From Rhizobium albus (GTDB lineage: Bacteria; Pseudomonadota; Alphaproteobacteria; Rhizobiales; Rhizobiaceae): a stretch of 64,000 bases of DNA. The position numbers and the translations under genes were made by a program. This document shows, piece after piece, positions 1 through 8,165 of this stretch; within the stretch, counting starts at the first letter, position 1; every line of letters starts with the position of its first letter. The stretch covers positions 1 to 64,000 of the forward strand of contig BSNO01000001.1 in NCBI GenBank assembly GCA_030160035.1. The letters run 5' to 3'. Below the pieces are notes generated by a model that worked only from the letters and a program-made list of their open reading frames with translations, searched no databases and was not told the origin of the DNA.

Positions 1-175
1 CCCTCCGCTGCGACAACGGTGCCCGACGTGCACCTGAGCCAGCATCGCGGCGAAGGCGGGCCAGGGACTCCCCAGTCATGGCCGAAGCTGACGCCGCAGG
101 GTCATGAAGCGCTACTTTGCAAAAAATTCACTTCGCGTTCAGGCTGACCTGTGTACGCGTTGTGACGGTCAATTC

Positions 176-967
176 ATGGGTGTCACGATGCGTCGTCTTT
201 CAATTCTGATCGCAGCTTCCCTCTTCTGCTTTTCTCCCGTCAGCCAAGCGGTTCTGGCTCCGCCTGCTCTTGCGCAGGGTCGCTTCGTGGAGCGGGAGGT
301 CGTTCGTTACATTGTACGACCGGGCGACACGATGTCCTCGATCGCTCGCAGCGCCGGCATTCCTCTCTCGGAGCTCCAGTTCCTGAACCGGGGCGTGGAT
401 CCGCGCTTCCTTCGGGTCGGGCAGACAATCTATTTGCCGGCGGATGCGCCGGTGGCGCAGCTTTCGCTGACGTTGGATCAGTCCAGAGGGCGGATTGATG
501 ATGATGTCGCGTTGCGTGGGGCGGGCTTCGAGCCCGGGAGCCGGGTCCAGATCATGGCCGGCGATAGCCCCTATCGCCTTCAAGTGATCGGAAATGCCCG
601 TGCCGATCGACGCGGCGGCGTCAACATTGCCGTCGGCTTGCCGAATTGGGCCCGCCCCGGACAACAGGTTTTTTTCGGGCTGCAGAGCCGAGACGGCCGA
701 GCGCGCGCAGTGGCTGACGCCTATCAGGTGATCGGCCGCCCGAGCAGACCCGAGCGGCCGCTCTTTTCCGTTTCCGGCACGCTCACGCGGCAGGGTGTGG
801 AATGCCCCACGATGCGCGGGGACGATGGTCGAACCTATTCGCTTGCCGGAGACATTCGCGGCTTCTATCCGGGCGACCGTGTCACGGTCGATGGTGTCAT
901 CGTGGAGATGTCGATCTGCCAGCAGGGCACGACCATCGACGTTCGGCGCGTGACGCCGTCACAGTGA
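176..967 (+). CDS. Exported LysM-domain protein
   Basis: Probably a periplasmic protein that binds peptidoglycan. From the ATG at 176 the first 33 or so residues form a signal peptide ending in an ALA-Q type cleavage site. A single LysM domain follows at about residues 44-90, recognisable by the RPGDTMSSIARSAGI and RVGQTIYLP elements. The remaining 170 residues include an immunoglobulin-like stretch and a C-terminal OB-like stretch (GDRVTVDG), with two cysteines (ECPT and SICQ) that could form a disulfide. An in-frame ATG at 104 would put 24 non-hydrophobic residues before the signal peptide, so 176 or 188 is preferred. It converges on pqqE, and nothing ties it to the C1 genes. The LysM call is firm; the role is not. 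Confidence 0.8.
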   Translation: MGVTMRRLSILIAASLFCFSPVSQAVLAPPALAQGRFVEREVVRYIVRPGDTMSSIARSAGIPLSELQFLNRGVDPRFLRVGQTIYLPADAPVAQLSLTLDQSRGRIDDDVALRGAGFEPGSRVQIMAGDSPYRLQVIGNARADRRGGVNIAVGLPNWARPGQQVFFGLQSRDGRARAVADAYQVIGRPSRPERPLFSVSGTLTRQGVECPTMRGDDGRTYSLAGDIRGFYPGDRVTVDGVIVEMSICQQGTTIDVRRVTPSQ

Positions 968-1033
968 TCTGAGGCTGAGACCATCGATGAACGAGGTGGT
1001 GTTTCGGGCGACTGTCGCAGGCGTCGTTCCCGA

Positions 1034-2173
1034 TCACTGCGGTTTCATCGTGCGGTAGACGAATGCACCCGGCGTGGCGGCGCCGTCGCTGGCGGCGGCC
1101 GTTTCCAGCATCGGGCGCAGGGGCGAGCGGATGCAGACCGGATCCGTTGCCGCCGCATCGCCGGCGAGCGCCATCGCCTGGCAGCGGCAACCCCCGAAAT
1201 CGATGTGTTTTCGTTCGCAGGACCGGCATGGCTCCTGCATCCAAGCGTCGCCGCGAAATGCGTTGAAGGCGTCTCCGCGATACCAGATGTCGGCCAAGGG
1301 TCGCTCGCGGACATTGTCGAAGCGCAGCGACGGGATCGTCGAGGCGGCATGGCAGGGGAGCACCTCGCCGGATGGTTCGACATTGAGGCCGATGCGGCCC
1401 CAGCCACCCATACAGGCCTTCGGGTATGTCGAGTGGTGGTCGGCCGGGACGTAGTCGATGACGAGAACGCCCTTCAACCGCTCGCGCGCGGCCGCAACGG
1501 TCGCATTGGTGCGTTCCACCTGCTCCTGGGTCGGCATCAAGGCTTCCCGGTTGCGTTCGGCCCAGCCGTGAAACTGCACCGTTGCAATTTCGATGCGTCG
1601 TGCGCCCAGACGAACGGCGAGATCGAGCATCTCGTCGAGCTGGTCCATGTTCTGCTTGTGGCAGACTGCGTTGACAGTGAGCGGAATGCCAGCCTGCCTG
1701 ACCCAGTCGGCGACGGCCATCTTGCGCTCATACCCTCCCCTGTAGCCGCCAACATGATCGGCCATCGTCGCGTTGGCCCCCTGCAGCGAGAGCTGCACGT
1801 GGTCGAGCCCCGCATCCGACAATTGCTGCACCCGCCCTTCCGTGAGGCCGACGCCGGAGGTGATGAGATTGGTATAGAGGCCCAGATTGGCCGCGGCTTT
1901 GGTCAGGTCCACGAGATCGCGCCGCGAAGCGGGTTCGCCGCCTGAGAGATGCAGGTGCAGGATGCCGAGTGCGGCCGCTTCCGCAAACACCCGGATCCAT
2001 TCCTCGGTCGTCAGTTCCTCGCGCAGACCCGTCAATTCGAGCGGGTTGGAACAATAGGGGCAGGCCAGCGGACAGCGATGCGTCAATTCGGCCAGAAGCG
2101 CCATGGGCGGCAGAATGCGGGGTGTTTCTAACGGCGCCGCGGTTGTCCGTTCTAGGGACTGGATGGCTGTCAT
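1034..2173 (-). CDS. pqqE: PQQ biosynthesis radical SAM enzyme PqqE
   Basis: Radical SAM protein that joins the Glu and Tyr side chains of the PqqA peptide, the first committed step of PQQ synthesis; PqqD presents the peptide. The protein has 379 residues, the usual PqqE length. The SAM-cluster motif is C34-x3-C38-x2-C41 (RCPLACPYCSNP). A SPASM-type auxiliary-cluster region lies at the C-terminus with CHAAS, CRSCERKH, GGCRCQA and DPVC. The ATG at 2173 overlaps the pqqD stop by four bases (ATGA), so the two are translationally coupled. An in-frame extension upstream exists but runs through pqqD in the wrong frame. It is the last gene of pqqBCDE. Confidence 0.97.
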   Translation of the reverse strand: MTAIQSLERTTAAPLETPRILPPMALLAELTHRCPLACPYCSNPLELTGLREELTTEEWIRVFAEAAALGILHLHLSGGEPASRRDLVDLTKAAANLGLYTNLITSGVGLTEGRVQQLSDAGLDHVQLSLQGANATMADHVGGYRGGYERKMAVADWVRQAGIPLTVNAVCHKQNMDQLDEMLDLAVRLGARRIEIATVQFHGWAERNREALMPTQEQVERTNATVAAARERLKGVLVIDYVPADHHSTYPKACMGGWGRIGLNVEPSGEVLPCHAASTIPSLRFDNVRERPLADIWYRGDAFNAFRGDAWMQEPCRSCERKHIDFGGCRCQAMALAGDAAATDPVCIRSPLRPMLETAAASDGAATPGAFVYRTMKPQ

Positions 2174-2472
2174 GAGAGAATCTCCAGCATGCGTCGATCG
2201 GAGAGCTCCTGCACGAAGGCAATCACGTCTCCAGCGATCTGGTCGCGCGGTGCGCCGAACTCTGCCGCGAATGCATCGGTGATCGCGTCGATCGATCGAG
2301 CGCCATCGAGGGCGTGGACGATCTTCACTGCGATCTCGTCCAGAGCCATGGCGCGTTCTGGCGCGAGCAGCACCTGCTGGCCGCGCACCGCATCGTCGCG
2401 CAGCCGCACGCCGCGCGCAAGCTTTGCGATCGTCGCCCCGTCGATCCGCGCGGCAGATGTTTCGCCATTCAT
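2170..2472 (-). CDS. pqqD: PQQ biosynthesis peptide chaperone PqqD
   Basis: Small protein of 100 residues that binds the PqqA precursor peptide and delivers it to PqqE. The family signature is present: an N-terminal LARGVRLRDDAVRGQQVLLAPER strand region is followed by the helical segment beginning ALDEIAVKIVHALDG, and an acidic C-terminal helix (FVQELSDRRML). The start at 2472 overlaps the end of pqqC by four bases, and the end overlaps the start of pqqE by four bases. PqqD is separate from PqqC and PqqE here; in some methylotrophs pqqC and pqqD are fused. Confidence 0.95.
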   Translation of the reverse strand: MNGETSAARIDGATIAKLARGVRLRDDAVRGQQVLLAPERAMALDEIAVKIVHALDGARSIDAITDAFAAEFGAPRDQIAGDVIAFVQELSDRRMLEILS

Positions 2473-3236
2473 TGGGCGGCTCCTTGGTACTGAGCGCTTT
2501 CCCGCACGCCCGTTTCTCCATCCCATCCACCGGGTGGAATGCGTGCCGGCGTGACATAGGCGGAATGCAAGGCGTCGAGCTGCGACCAGAGCACGTCGGT
2601 CTTGAAGGTCAGGGCCGCAGCAGCGGCATCCTGGTTTTCCAGCGTGTCCGCATGGTCGAGAACGTAGGCGAGGCCGAAGGCAACATCCTTGGGTGCTTCG
2701 TTCAAGCGCGTTCGGAAGTAGGAAAGTGCCGCATCGTCGGCGAAGGCATAGTGTTCGAGCAGACCGGCGATCCGCTGGCTGTGGATCTTCGGTGCAAACA
2801 GTTCTGTCAGCGATGCGGCGACGGCCTCCAGCATCGGCTTATCCCGGACGAACGCCACATACGCGTCCACGGCAAAACGCGTGGCGGGCAAAACGCCTTC
2901 GGTTGAAGCCACATAGGCCGGATCGAGACCGACGGCTTCTGCAAGTCTCAGCCAGCGTCGAATGCCGCCGCCTTCGGCGACGCCGCCATCGTGATCTTCG
3001 ATGCGGGAGCGCCAAGCGCGGCGCAGGTCGGGATCCGTGCAGCGCGAGAGAAAGGCGGCGTCCTTCATGGGGATGCGGCTTTGGTAATAATAGCGGTTGA
3101 TCACCCAGGCGCGCACCTGGGTCATCGTGCACTGGCCGCCGTGGAGGATGCCATGGAATGGATGTTTGTCGTGGTATCGAGTCTCGCCAATTGCCCGGAG
3201 GCGCGCTTCGAAAGTTTCTCGCGGCTGCGCCGTCAT
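2469..3236 (-). CDS. pqqC: Pyrroloquinoline-quinone synthase PqqC
   Basis: Cofactor-less oxidase that carries out the last step of PQQ synthesis, ring closure and eight-electron oxidation of the AHQQ intermediate by O2. The 255-residue length matches the family. Characteristic segments are HPFH at residues 25-28, the NRYYYQSRIPMKDA stretch at about 47-60, EDHDGG in the active-site helix and the APKIHSQRIAGLLEHY helix. The start overlaps the pqqB stop by four bases and the stop overlaps the pqqD start by four bases. Confidence 0.97.
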   Translation of the reverse strand: MTAQPRETFEARLRAIGETRYHDKHPFHGILHGGQCTMTQVRAWVINRYYYQSRIPMKDAAFLSRCTDPDLRRAWRSRIEDHDGGVAEGGGIRRWLRLAEAVGLDPAYVASTEGVLPATRFAVDAYVAFVRDKPMLEAVAASLTELFAPKIHSQRIAGLLEHYAFADDAALSYFRTRLNEAPKDVAFGLAYVLDHADTLENQDAAAAALTFKTDVLWSQLDALHSAYVTPARIPPGGWDGETGVRESAQYQGAAQ

Positions 3237-4147
3237 GTCAGATGAACCTCCATCCCGTCATATCCGATTTCGTAGCCCGCCTGTTCGGCTGCGCGTCGCT
3301 CGGGTCCCTGCTGCCACACCGGATTGGTGTTGTTGATATGCACATAGATGGTGCGCCCGATGGCCAGACCCTTCAAGGCATCGATGCTGCCTCCTTCGCC
3401 AGACATCGGCATATGCCCCATGCGGCGGCCCGTTTTGAGACCGGTGCCGGCACGCGCCATCTCGTCGTCGTGAAAGACCGTGCCGTCGAAGAAGAGGAGA
3501 TCGGCGCCTCGGATGCGATCGGTTAGCCGGTCGGTCAGGCGGCCGCAGCCGGGAATGTAGTAGATCCGCTTGCCCGAGCCCTTCAGCTCGACCCCGACCG
3601 TCTGCTCACCTTCCAGAGCCGTTTCCGGGTTCTCGCCCTCCATGAAAAGCGGCAGCTTGCCCGGAACGGCGAAGAGCGTGGCTTCGATGCCGTTGACCAA
3701 GGGAAAAGGCTGATCCAAGGCGACCGTGATGCGCTCGACGCAGTTCGGGTCGAGCACCTCGAACACGGGGTTCGCCGCCAGGATGTCTCCGATGGCCGTT
3801 GTCGTGAACAAGCGGAAGGGCTGTTTTTCCCGCAGGATCAACAGACCGGCGATGTGATCGATATCGCCATTCGTCACGAGCACGCTGGCGATCGGCGTGT
3901 CCCTCAAGGCGCGGGGATGCAAGACCGGATTGGCTTCGATCTGCGACCTGATATCCGGAGAGGCGTTGAGAAGCGCCCAGTCATGCCCGTTGGCAGTGAC
4001 GGCAAGCGAGGACTGCGTCTGCGGGCGGAGCCCGCTATTCGGGTCGCGTGCCAGCCGGCAGTTCGGGCAGCCACAGTTCCACTGCGGCAGTCCGCCGCCA
4101 GCTGCCGCTCCCAGGACGAGTGCACGAATGTCGTTGTTGTTTTCCAA
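3233..4147 (-). CDS. pqqB: PQQ biosynthesis hydroxylase PqqB
   Basis: Metallo-beta-lactamase-fold protein reported in the literature as an iron-dependent oxygenase acting on the Glu-Tyr diamino acid released from PqqA. The family N-terminus LVLGAAAGGGLPQWNCGCPNC is present, with its CxCxxC zinc site. TNGDIDHIAGL and DLLFFDGTVFHDDEM give further core motifs. The start is uncertain. No ATG lies near the conserved N-terminus. A TTG at 4147 gives a 304-residue protein of normal length, but the AGGAGG in front of it is only two bases away; other TTG codons lie slightly upstream. The frame stays open to 4420, and that extension has no PqqB similarity. Confidence 0.93.
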   Translation of the reverse strand: MENNNDIRALVLGAAAGGGLPQWNCGCPNCRLARDPNSGLRPQTQSSLAVTANGHDWALLNASPDIRSQIEANPVLHPRALRDTPIASVLVTNGDIDHIAGLLILREKQPFRLFTTTAIGDILAANPVFEVLDPNCVERITVALDQPFPLVNGIEATLFAVPGKLPLFMEGENPETALEGEQTVGVELKGSGKRIYYIPGCGRLTDRLTDRIRGADLLFFDGTVFHDDEMARAGTGLKTGRRMGHMPMSGEGGSIDALKGLAIGRTIYVHINNTNPVWQQGPERRAAEQAGYEIGYDGMEVHLT

Positions 4148-4404
4148 ATCCTCCTCCGCGATGCTACGCAAGCCAACACCATGCCTTGCGTAGCAACAAG
4201 CAGGGAAGAGGCAAACAGGTTCTTTAGTATCCAGCCTCGCAAGCTGAGCTCTTATTGCATTGCAGCATTTGCGTTGCTGCAATGATCCGATCAGGTACGA
4301 AGGTACTATGGCCGGCGGGGCCGGCACCATTGCAATGTACTTGCCGTAGTGTTGGAATAGCTTCTGCCAACGTGGCAGTCCACGTTCACTGAATTGGAGG
4401 AAAC
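4148..4404. promoter_or_regulatory. Divergent pqqB/pqqA control region
   Basis: This 257-bp region separates divergent pqqB (left) and pqqA (right) and must hold both promoters. It contains a perfect 10-bp inverted repeat, CATTGCAGCA at 4258-4267 and TGCTGCAATG at 4275-4284. The palindrome CATTGCAATG lies at 4328-4337. AGGTAC-GAAG-GTACTA at 4293-4308 resembles GTAC repeats near xoxF and flhA. GCCGGC-GGG-GCCGGC is at about 4311-4325. Their function is inferred only from symmetry and position. Confidence 0.5.
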
Positions 4405-4500
4405 ATGACCTGGCGTGCACCGAAATTCATCGAAGTCAGCTGCGGAATGGAAATCAACCGCTACGCACCGGCGGACGGTGACGAACCCGTCCTGTTCTAG
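4405..4500 (+). CDS. pqqA: PQQ precursor peptide PqqA (31 aa)
   Basis: Ribosomal peptide whose Glu and Tyr become the PQQ skeleton. The 31 codons begin MTWRAPKFIEVSCGMEINRY. The two residues used to build PQQ are exactly placed, E16 and Y20, in the GMEINRY core typical of the family. The ATG follows a strong GGAGGA ribosome site. A perfect-stem terminator lies 54 bases after the stop, so pqqA looks like a one-gene transcript. It is transcribed away from pqqB, although in most genomes pqqA leads the pqqABCDE operon. No second candidate is visible upstream of pqqB on its own strand. Confidence 0.95.
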   Translation: MTWRAPKFIEVSCGMEINRYAPADGDEPVLF

Positions 4501-4553
4501 GAAACCGATCCGGCCCGAGGCGCTTTCAGAAGCAAGTTCTCCGGCCAAATGAT

Positions 4554-4585
4554 AGAGCGCAGGCTGCATGGCCTGCGCTCTTTTT
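4554..4585 (+). terminator. Rho-independent terminator of pqqA
   Basis: Perfect stem: AGAGCGCAGGC at 4554-4564 pairs with GCCTGCGCTCT at 4571-4581 across a six-base loop (TGCATG), followed by a run of T. It ends the short pqqA transcript. Confidence 0.93.
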
Positions 4586-4796
4586 CGTTGAAGAAGCGCC
4601 TACACGCGACAATCCTCTGCAACTGGACGCGGAGGAATCGTGCGCTGGCGTAGACCATGTCGCAAGCTGCCCAGAGAGCGCCGAGCAACAATCTTCCCTT
4701 GAGAGGGCTGGGTTATAGTCTCGCTCTTGGGCCAGAAACAGGAGCTAGTCGAGAACCCAGAACGCGCCATTCAGTCGCTTCGATGCGCCTTCCGCC

Positions 4797-5243
4797 TCAT
4801 GCCGCTTGAACGGGGTCACCGCTCGCGGCCCAGCCGGGATGACGCGGAAGGCCGTCGTCGGGGATCGTCACCATGGGATGCTTGGAGTTGACGAAGACCC
4901 AGCGGTCAGGCTTGCCACCGACATCCGTGTCCCGATCTATCGTCGGTACATGGATCAACAGATGGTCCGGGAAAGCGTCGACATAGAGAAACATGTGGCA
5001 GCCGCAATCGGCACAGTAGCGGCGGTGGCACGTGGGTTTCGTGTCGATATTGCGGATTTTTTCCTCGCCGGCTGTGATCGTGAAGGCGTTGCGCTCGACC
5101 ACGGCGATCAGGGCGAGGGCACCGCCGCACGTATCGGTGCAATCGGTACAGAGGCAGAAATGCACCTCTGCCGGCTCCTTGTTGTATTCGAACCGCACCG
5201 GGTTGCTGTCGCAACGGCACCCGCCTCGCGCAAGTATGGCCAT
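4797..5243 (-). CDS. GFA/CENP-V family zinc protein
   Basis: Protein of 148 residues with the glutathione-dependent formaldehyde-activating (GFA) fold. The zinc ligands are in the family order: GGCRC near residue 10, CLCTDC at about 30-35 and CADCGC at about 78-83. The original family member (Gfa of Paracoccus) was proposed to speed formation of S-hydroxymethylglutathione from formaldehyde and glutathione, though many relatives have other or unknown roles. The position, between pqqA and xoxF and near flhA/fghA, makes a formaldehyde role plausible. It runs divergently from xoxF. Confidence 0.85.
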   Translation of the reverse strand: MAILARGGCRCDSNPVRFEYNKEPAEVHFCLCTDCTDTCGGALALIAVVERNAFTITAGEEKIRNIDTKPTCHRRYCADCGCHMFLYVDAFPDHLLIHVPTIDRDTDVGGKPDRWVFVNSKHPMVTIPDDGLPRHPGWAASGDPVQAA

Positions 5244-5709
5244 CTGTCTGTCTCCTCCAAATCTAAGGTGAATCCGGCCGCACGGCCCCGATGAAGCGAA
5301 GCCGCAGGCGGTATCTCGATGCTGGGTACTGTCAAAAATTCAGCAAAATCATTGCTGCGGTCGCGCCAAGGCGCGGCAGCAAGAAACGAACCGTGAATGC
5401 GATTAGATTGGGCCGAATTTTTCCATCCCGCCTCAGGCGCAACAATAGTACTTACGGCCTGCCAAGCAACGCTCCTTCGGACGAGCTCGTCTGCTACCAA
5501 ATGCTTCCTGGTTGCAGTGCGAACTCCTAATAATGCATTGCACAAAGACGTTCGGTCTGATGCTCCAGTACTTCGCAGTACTAACGTTCTATCGACACAG
5601 CCTGGGGCGCCATCCAAAATTTCCAGACTGCGCCGAGCCTAGCCTGGGCGTCAGTGCCCGTGTCGGCAGCAACAAGGCCGGTCGCGAGGCGTGACGGGAG
5701 GACGATCAG
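5244..5709. promoter_or_regulatory. Divergent GFA/xoxF control region
   Basis: 466 bp without a supportable gene. It contains the symmetric element AGTACT-TCGC-AGTACT at 5567-5582, a further TAGTACTTACGG at about 5447-5458, and CATTGCA at 5536-5542, a half-site that also occurs in the pqqA/pqqB region. The ribosome site for xoxF (GGGAGGA, 5697-5703) closes the region. A promoter for xoxF must lie here. No -35/-10 pair was clear enough to call. Confidence 0.5.
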
Positions 5710-7539
5710 ATGGGGATGGAGGATATGAAAAAATTCGGATTGATGGCGGCTTGTTCGGTGCTGGCTCTGGCCGCTACGACATCGCTTGCCACTGCGAACG
5801 ACGAACTTGTCGAGATGCAGCAGAATGCCAAAAACTGGGTGATGCAGCTCGGCAATTACTCCGCCACGCGCTACAGCGAATTGGAGGAGATCAACAAGGA
5901 TAACGTCGGCGATCTTCAAGTCGCGTGGTCTTTCTCCACCGGCGTCCTGCGGGGCCATGAAGGTGGCCCGCTCGTCATCGACGGCGTGATGTATGTTCAC
6001 ACGCCATTCCCCAACAAGGTCTTTGCGCTCGATCTCAACGACAATGGCCGGATCATCTGGCGCTACGAGCCCGAGCAGGACCCGAACGTCATCCCCGTCA
6101 TGTGCTGCGATACGGTCAACCGTGGCGTGGCCTATGGCGACGGCAAGATCATTCTTCACCAGGCCGACACGAACGTGGTCGCGCTCGATGCCAAGACGGG
6201 CGAAGAGCTTTGGAAGACGCAGAATGGCGATCCTTCCAAGGGCGAAACCGGCACGATGTCGCCGCTGATTGCGGGCGACAAGGTGCTTGTCGGCAATTCC
6301 GGCGGCGAGTTCGGTGTCCAGGGCCACATGACGGCCTACAATCTGGAGACGGGTGAACAGGAATGGCGTGCCTATTCCGTCGGGCCGGACGACCAGATCC
6401 TTCTCGATCCGGAGAACACCACCCATCTCGGCGAACCGGTCGGCGAAAACTCGAGCGTCGACACCTGGGAGGGCGACCAGTGGCAGCTCGGCGGCGGCAC
6501 CGTGTGGGGCTGGGTATCCTACGACCCGGAACTGAACCTTGTCTATTACGGCTCCGGCAACCCCGGCACCTGGAACCCGGCGCAACGGCCCGGCGACAAC
6601 CGCTGGTCGATGACGATCTTCGCACGTGATCTGGATACCGGCGTTGCCAAGTGGGTCTACCAGATGACGCCCCACGACGAGTGGGACTATGACGGCGTCA
6701 ACGAAAATATCCTCGTCGACATGGAAATCGACGGTGAGCAACGGAAGGTCCTGTTCCACCCCGACCGCAACGGTTTTGCCTACACGCTCGATCGCGAGAC
6801 GGGCGAGCTGCTTGTGGCGGCGAAATACGATCCCGCGGTCAACTGGGCGACGGAAGTCGTCATGAACGAGGACGACGAGCAGTACGGTCGGCCGCAGGTC
6901 GTTGCCGAATACTCCACTGCCCAGAACGGTGTCGACGTGAATTCGGAAGGCATCTGCCCAGCCGCACTCGGCACGAAGGACCAGCAGCCTTCGGCCTACT
7001 CGCCGGAAACCGGTCTCTTCTACATTCCGACGAACCACGTCTGCATGGATTACGAGCCTTTCCAGGTTTCCTACACAGCGGGCCAGCCTTACGTGGGCGC
7101 AACCCTGTCGATGTATCCAGCCCCTGACAGCCACGGTGGCATGGGCAACTTCATCGCCTGGGACGCGGCCGCCGGCGAAATCGTCTGGTCGGTGGAAGAA
7201 CCGTTCTCGGTCTGGTCGGGCGCCTTGGCGACGGCTGGCGACATCGTGTTCTACGGCACGCTCGAAGGGTACCTGAAAGCTGTCGACATGGAGACGGGTG
7301 AGGAGCTCTACCGCTTCAAGACGCCGTCCGGGATCATCGGCAACGTCAACACCTATGAGCATGACGGCAAGCAGTATGTGGCCGTGCTCTCGGGCATTGG
7401 CGGCTGGGCGGGCATTGGCCTTGCCGCAGGTCTGACGGAAGGTACCGACGGTCTGGGTGCTGTGGGCGCGTATCAGTCGCTGTCCGATTACACCCAGCTT
7501 GGCGGCCAGCTGACGGTGTTCAGCCTCCCGAGCGAATGA
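5710..7539 (+). CDS. xoxF: Lanthanide-dependent methanol dehydrogenase XoxF
   Basis: Periplasmic PQQ alcohol dehydrogenase oxidising methanol, with a signal peptide (residues 1-30, ending ATA-N) and an eight-bladed propeller. The 609-residue sequence follows XoxF5-type enzymes along its length. Decisive features are the catalytic Asp at 326 and a second Asp two residues on at 328 (EWDYDGVNE). The second Asp is the lanthanide ligand of XoxF; calcium enzymes (MxaF) have Ala there. The vicinal disulfide C132-C133 ([10 protein letters not shown]) and the docking motifs of the family are intact. The ATG at 5710 is eight bases behind GGAGG; the ATG at 5725 is too close to its own GGAGG. It is followed by xoxG and xoxJ, which fits XoxF and not MxaF, whose small subunit MxaI is absent. 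Confidence 0.96.
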   Translation: MGMEDMKKFGLMAACSVLALAATTSLATANDELVEMQQNAKNWVMQLGNYSATRYSELEEINKDNVGDLQVAWSFSTGVLRGHEGGPLVIDGVMYVHTPFPNKVFALDLNDNGRIIWRYEPEQDPNVIPVMCCDTVNRGVAYGDGKIILHQADTNVVALDAKTGEELWKTQNGDPSKGETGTMSPLIAGDKVLVGNSGGEFGVQGHMTAYNLETGEQEWRAYSVGPDDQILLDPENTTHLGEPVGENSSVDTWEGDQWQLGGGTVWGWVSYDPELNLVYYGSGNPGTWNPAQRPGDNRWSMTIFARDLDTGVAKWVYQMTPHDEWDYDGVNENILVDMEIDGEQRKVLFHPDRNGFAYTLDRETGELLVAAKYDPAVNWATEVVMNEDDEQYGRPQVVAEYSTAQNGVDVNSEGICPAALGTKDQQPSAYSPETGLFYIPTNHVCMDYEPFQVSYTAGQPYVGATLSMYPAPDSHGGMGNFIAWDAAAGEIVWSVEEPFSVWSGALATAGDIVFYGTLEGYLKAVDMETGEELYRFKTPSGIIGNVNTYEHDGKQYVAVLSGIGGWAGIGLAAGLTEGTDGLGAVGAYQSLSDYTQLGGQLTVFSLPSE

Positions 7540-7574
7540 TGGCAGCAAGCGTCCTGCATCGTTCCTGAACATCG

Positions 7575-7603
7575 CGCGGCCCGGTCGTTTTTACCGGGCC
7601 GCG
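7575..7603 (+). terminator. Hairpin between xoxF and xoxG
   Basis: CGCGGCCCGGT at 7575-7585 pairs perfectly with ACCGGGCCGCG at 7593-7603. The poly-T lies in the loop and not behind the stem, so this is more likely an mRNA 3'-end stabiliser or partial terminator than a full stop. It would let xoxF mRNA exceed that of xoxG. Confidence 0.6.
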
Positions 7604-7679
7604 AATCCAGTTGGAAGACTTCCTCATGATCGCCTGCTCGATCCGAAGGAAGCTCAAAGACCATCCCGAGGAGATCCTG

Positions 7680-8165
7680 ATGAACTATCTGATGTCGGCC
7701 GCCACCGGCTTTTGCGGCGCGATGCTGCTCTTTACAGCCGCATCCCTTGCCCCCGCCCAAGCCCAGGATGAGGCAGTCGATTGGGAAGACAAGCCTTACA
7801 TCGTCGAGGACGGGAAGGTGGATTACGGCACCTACAATGGCTTTCGCCGGTATCACAACACCTGCCACACCTGTCACGGTCCGGACGGCATGGGCAGCAC
7901 ATTCGCGCCCGCCTTGGTGAATTCGCTGAAGGACATGTCCTATGCGGACTTTGCCGCGACCGTCGCCAATGGCCGCAGTTCGAGTGGCGCCAGCGGCAAC
8001 TCGGTCATGCCTGCCTTCGGGGACAATGTCGACGTCATGCTCTACATCGACCACATCTACGCCTACCTGAAGGCACGTGCCGACGACGCCGTGGGGCGTG
8101 GTCGTCCCGATCGTATCGATCCCGAGAACGATCCGGTCTTCCAGGAATGGCAGGCGAACCAATGA
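7680..8165 (+). CDS. xoxG: Cytochrome c electron acceptor XoxG
   Basis: Class I periplasmic c-type cytochrome that accepts electrons from XoxF. The 161-residue protein has a signal peptide ending AQA-Q, one haem site C62-H-T-C65-H66, and a probable axial Met at 110 (SVMPAFGD). The family C-terminal helix (MLYIDHIYAYLKAR) is present. The ATG at 7680 sits six bases behind GAGGAG. An upstream in-frame ATG at 7611 would give an implausible charged leader. Its stop overlaps the start of the next gene by four bases (ATGA). Confidence 0.93.
   Translation: MNYLMSAATGFCGAMLLFTAASLAPAQAQDEAVDWEDKPYIVEDGKVDYGTYNGFRRYHNTCHTCHGPDGMGSTFAPALVNSLKDMSYADFAATVANGRSSSGASGNSVMPAFGDNVDVMLYIDHIYAYLKARADDAVGRGRPDRIDPENDPVFQEWQANQ

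Noticed and set aside
1-145. Possible 3' end of a gene entering from the left edge
   Set aside because: Two plus-strand frames are open for 100-145 bases but neither shows recognisable protein features; too short to support.
1034-2557. PqqE extended to 507 residues
   Set aside because: The extra N-terminus reads pqqD and pqqC DNA out of frame; the ATG at 2173 overlaps the pqqD stop and gives normal PqqE length.
4306-4569. An 87-codon frame antisense to pqqA
   Set aside because: It covers pqqA and its terminator; the PqqA signature on the plus strand is decisive.
5710-7539. Calcium-type methanol dehydrogenase (mxaF)
   Set aside because: Asp328 two residues after catalytic Asp326 is the lanthanide-enzyme signature; mxaI is absent and xoxG/xoxJ follow.
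5581-7572. A long open frame (663 codons) antisense to xoxF
   Set aside because: It mirrors the codon pattern of xoxF in a GC-rich genome, has no recognisable domain and would exclude a certain gene.
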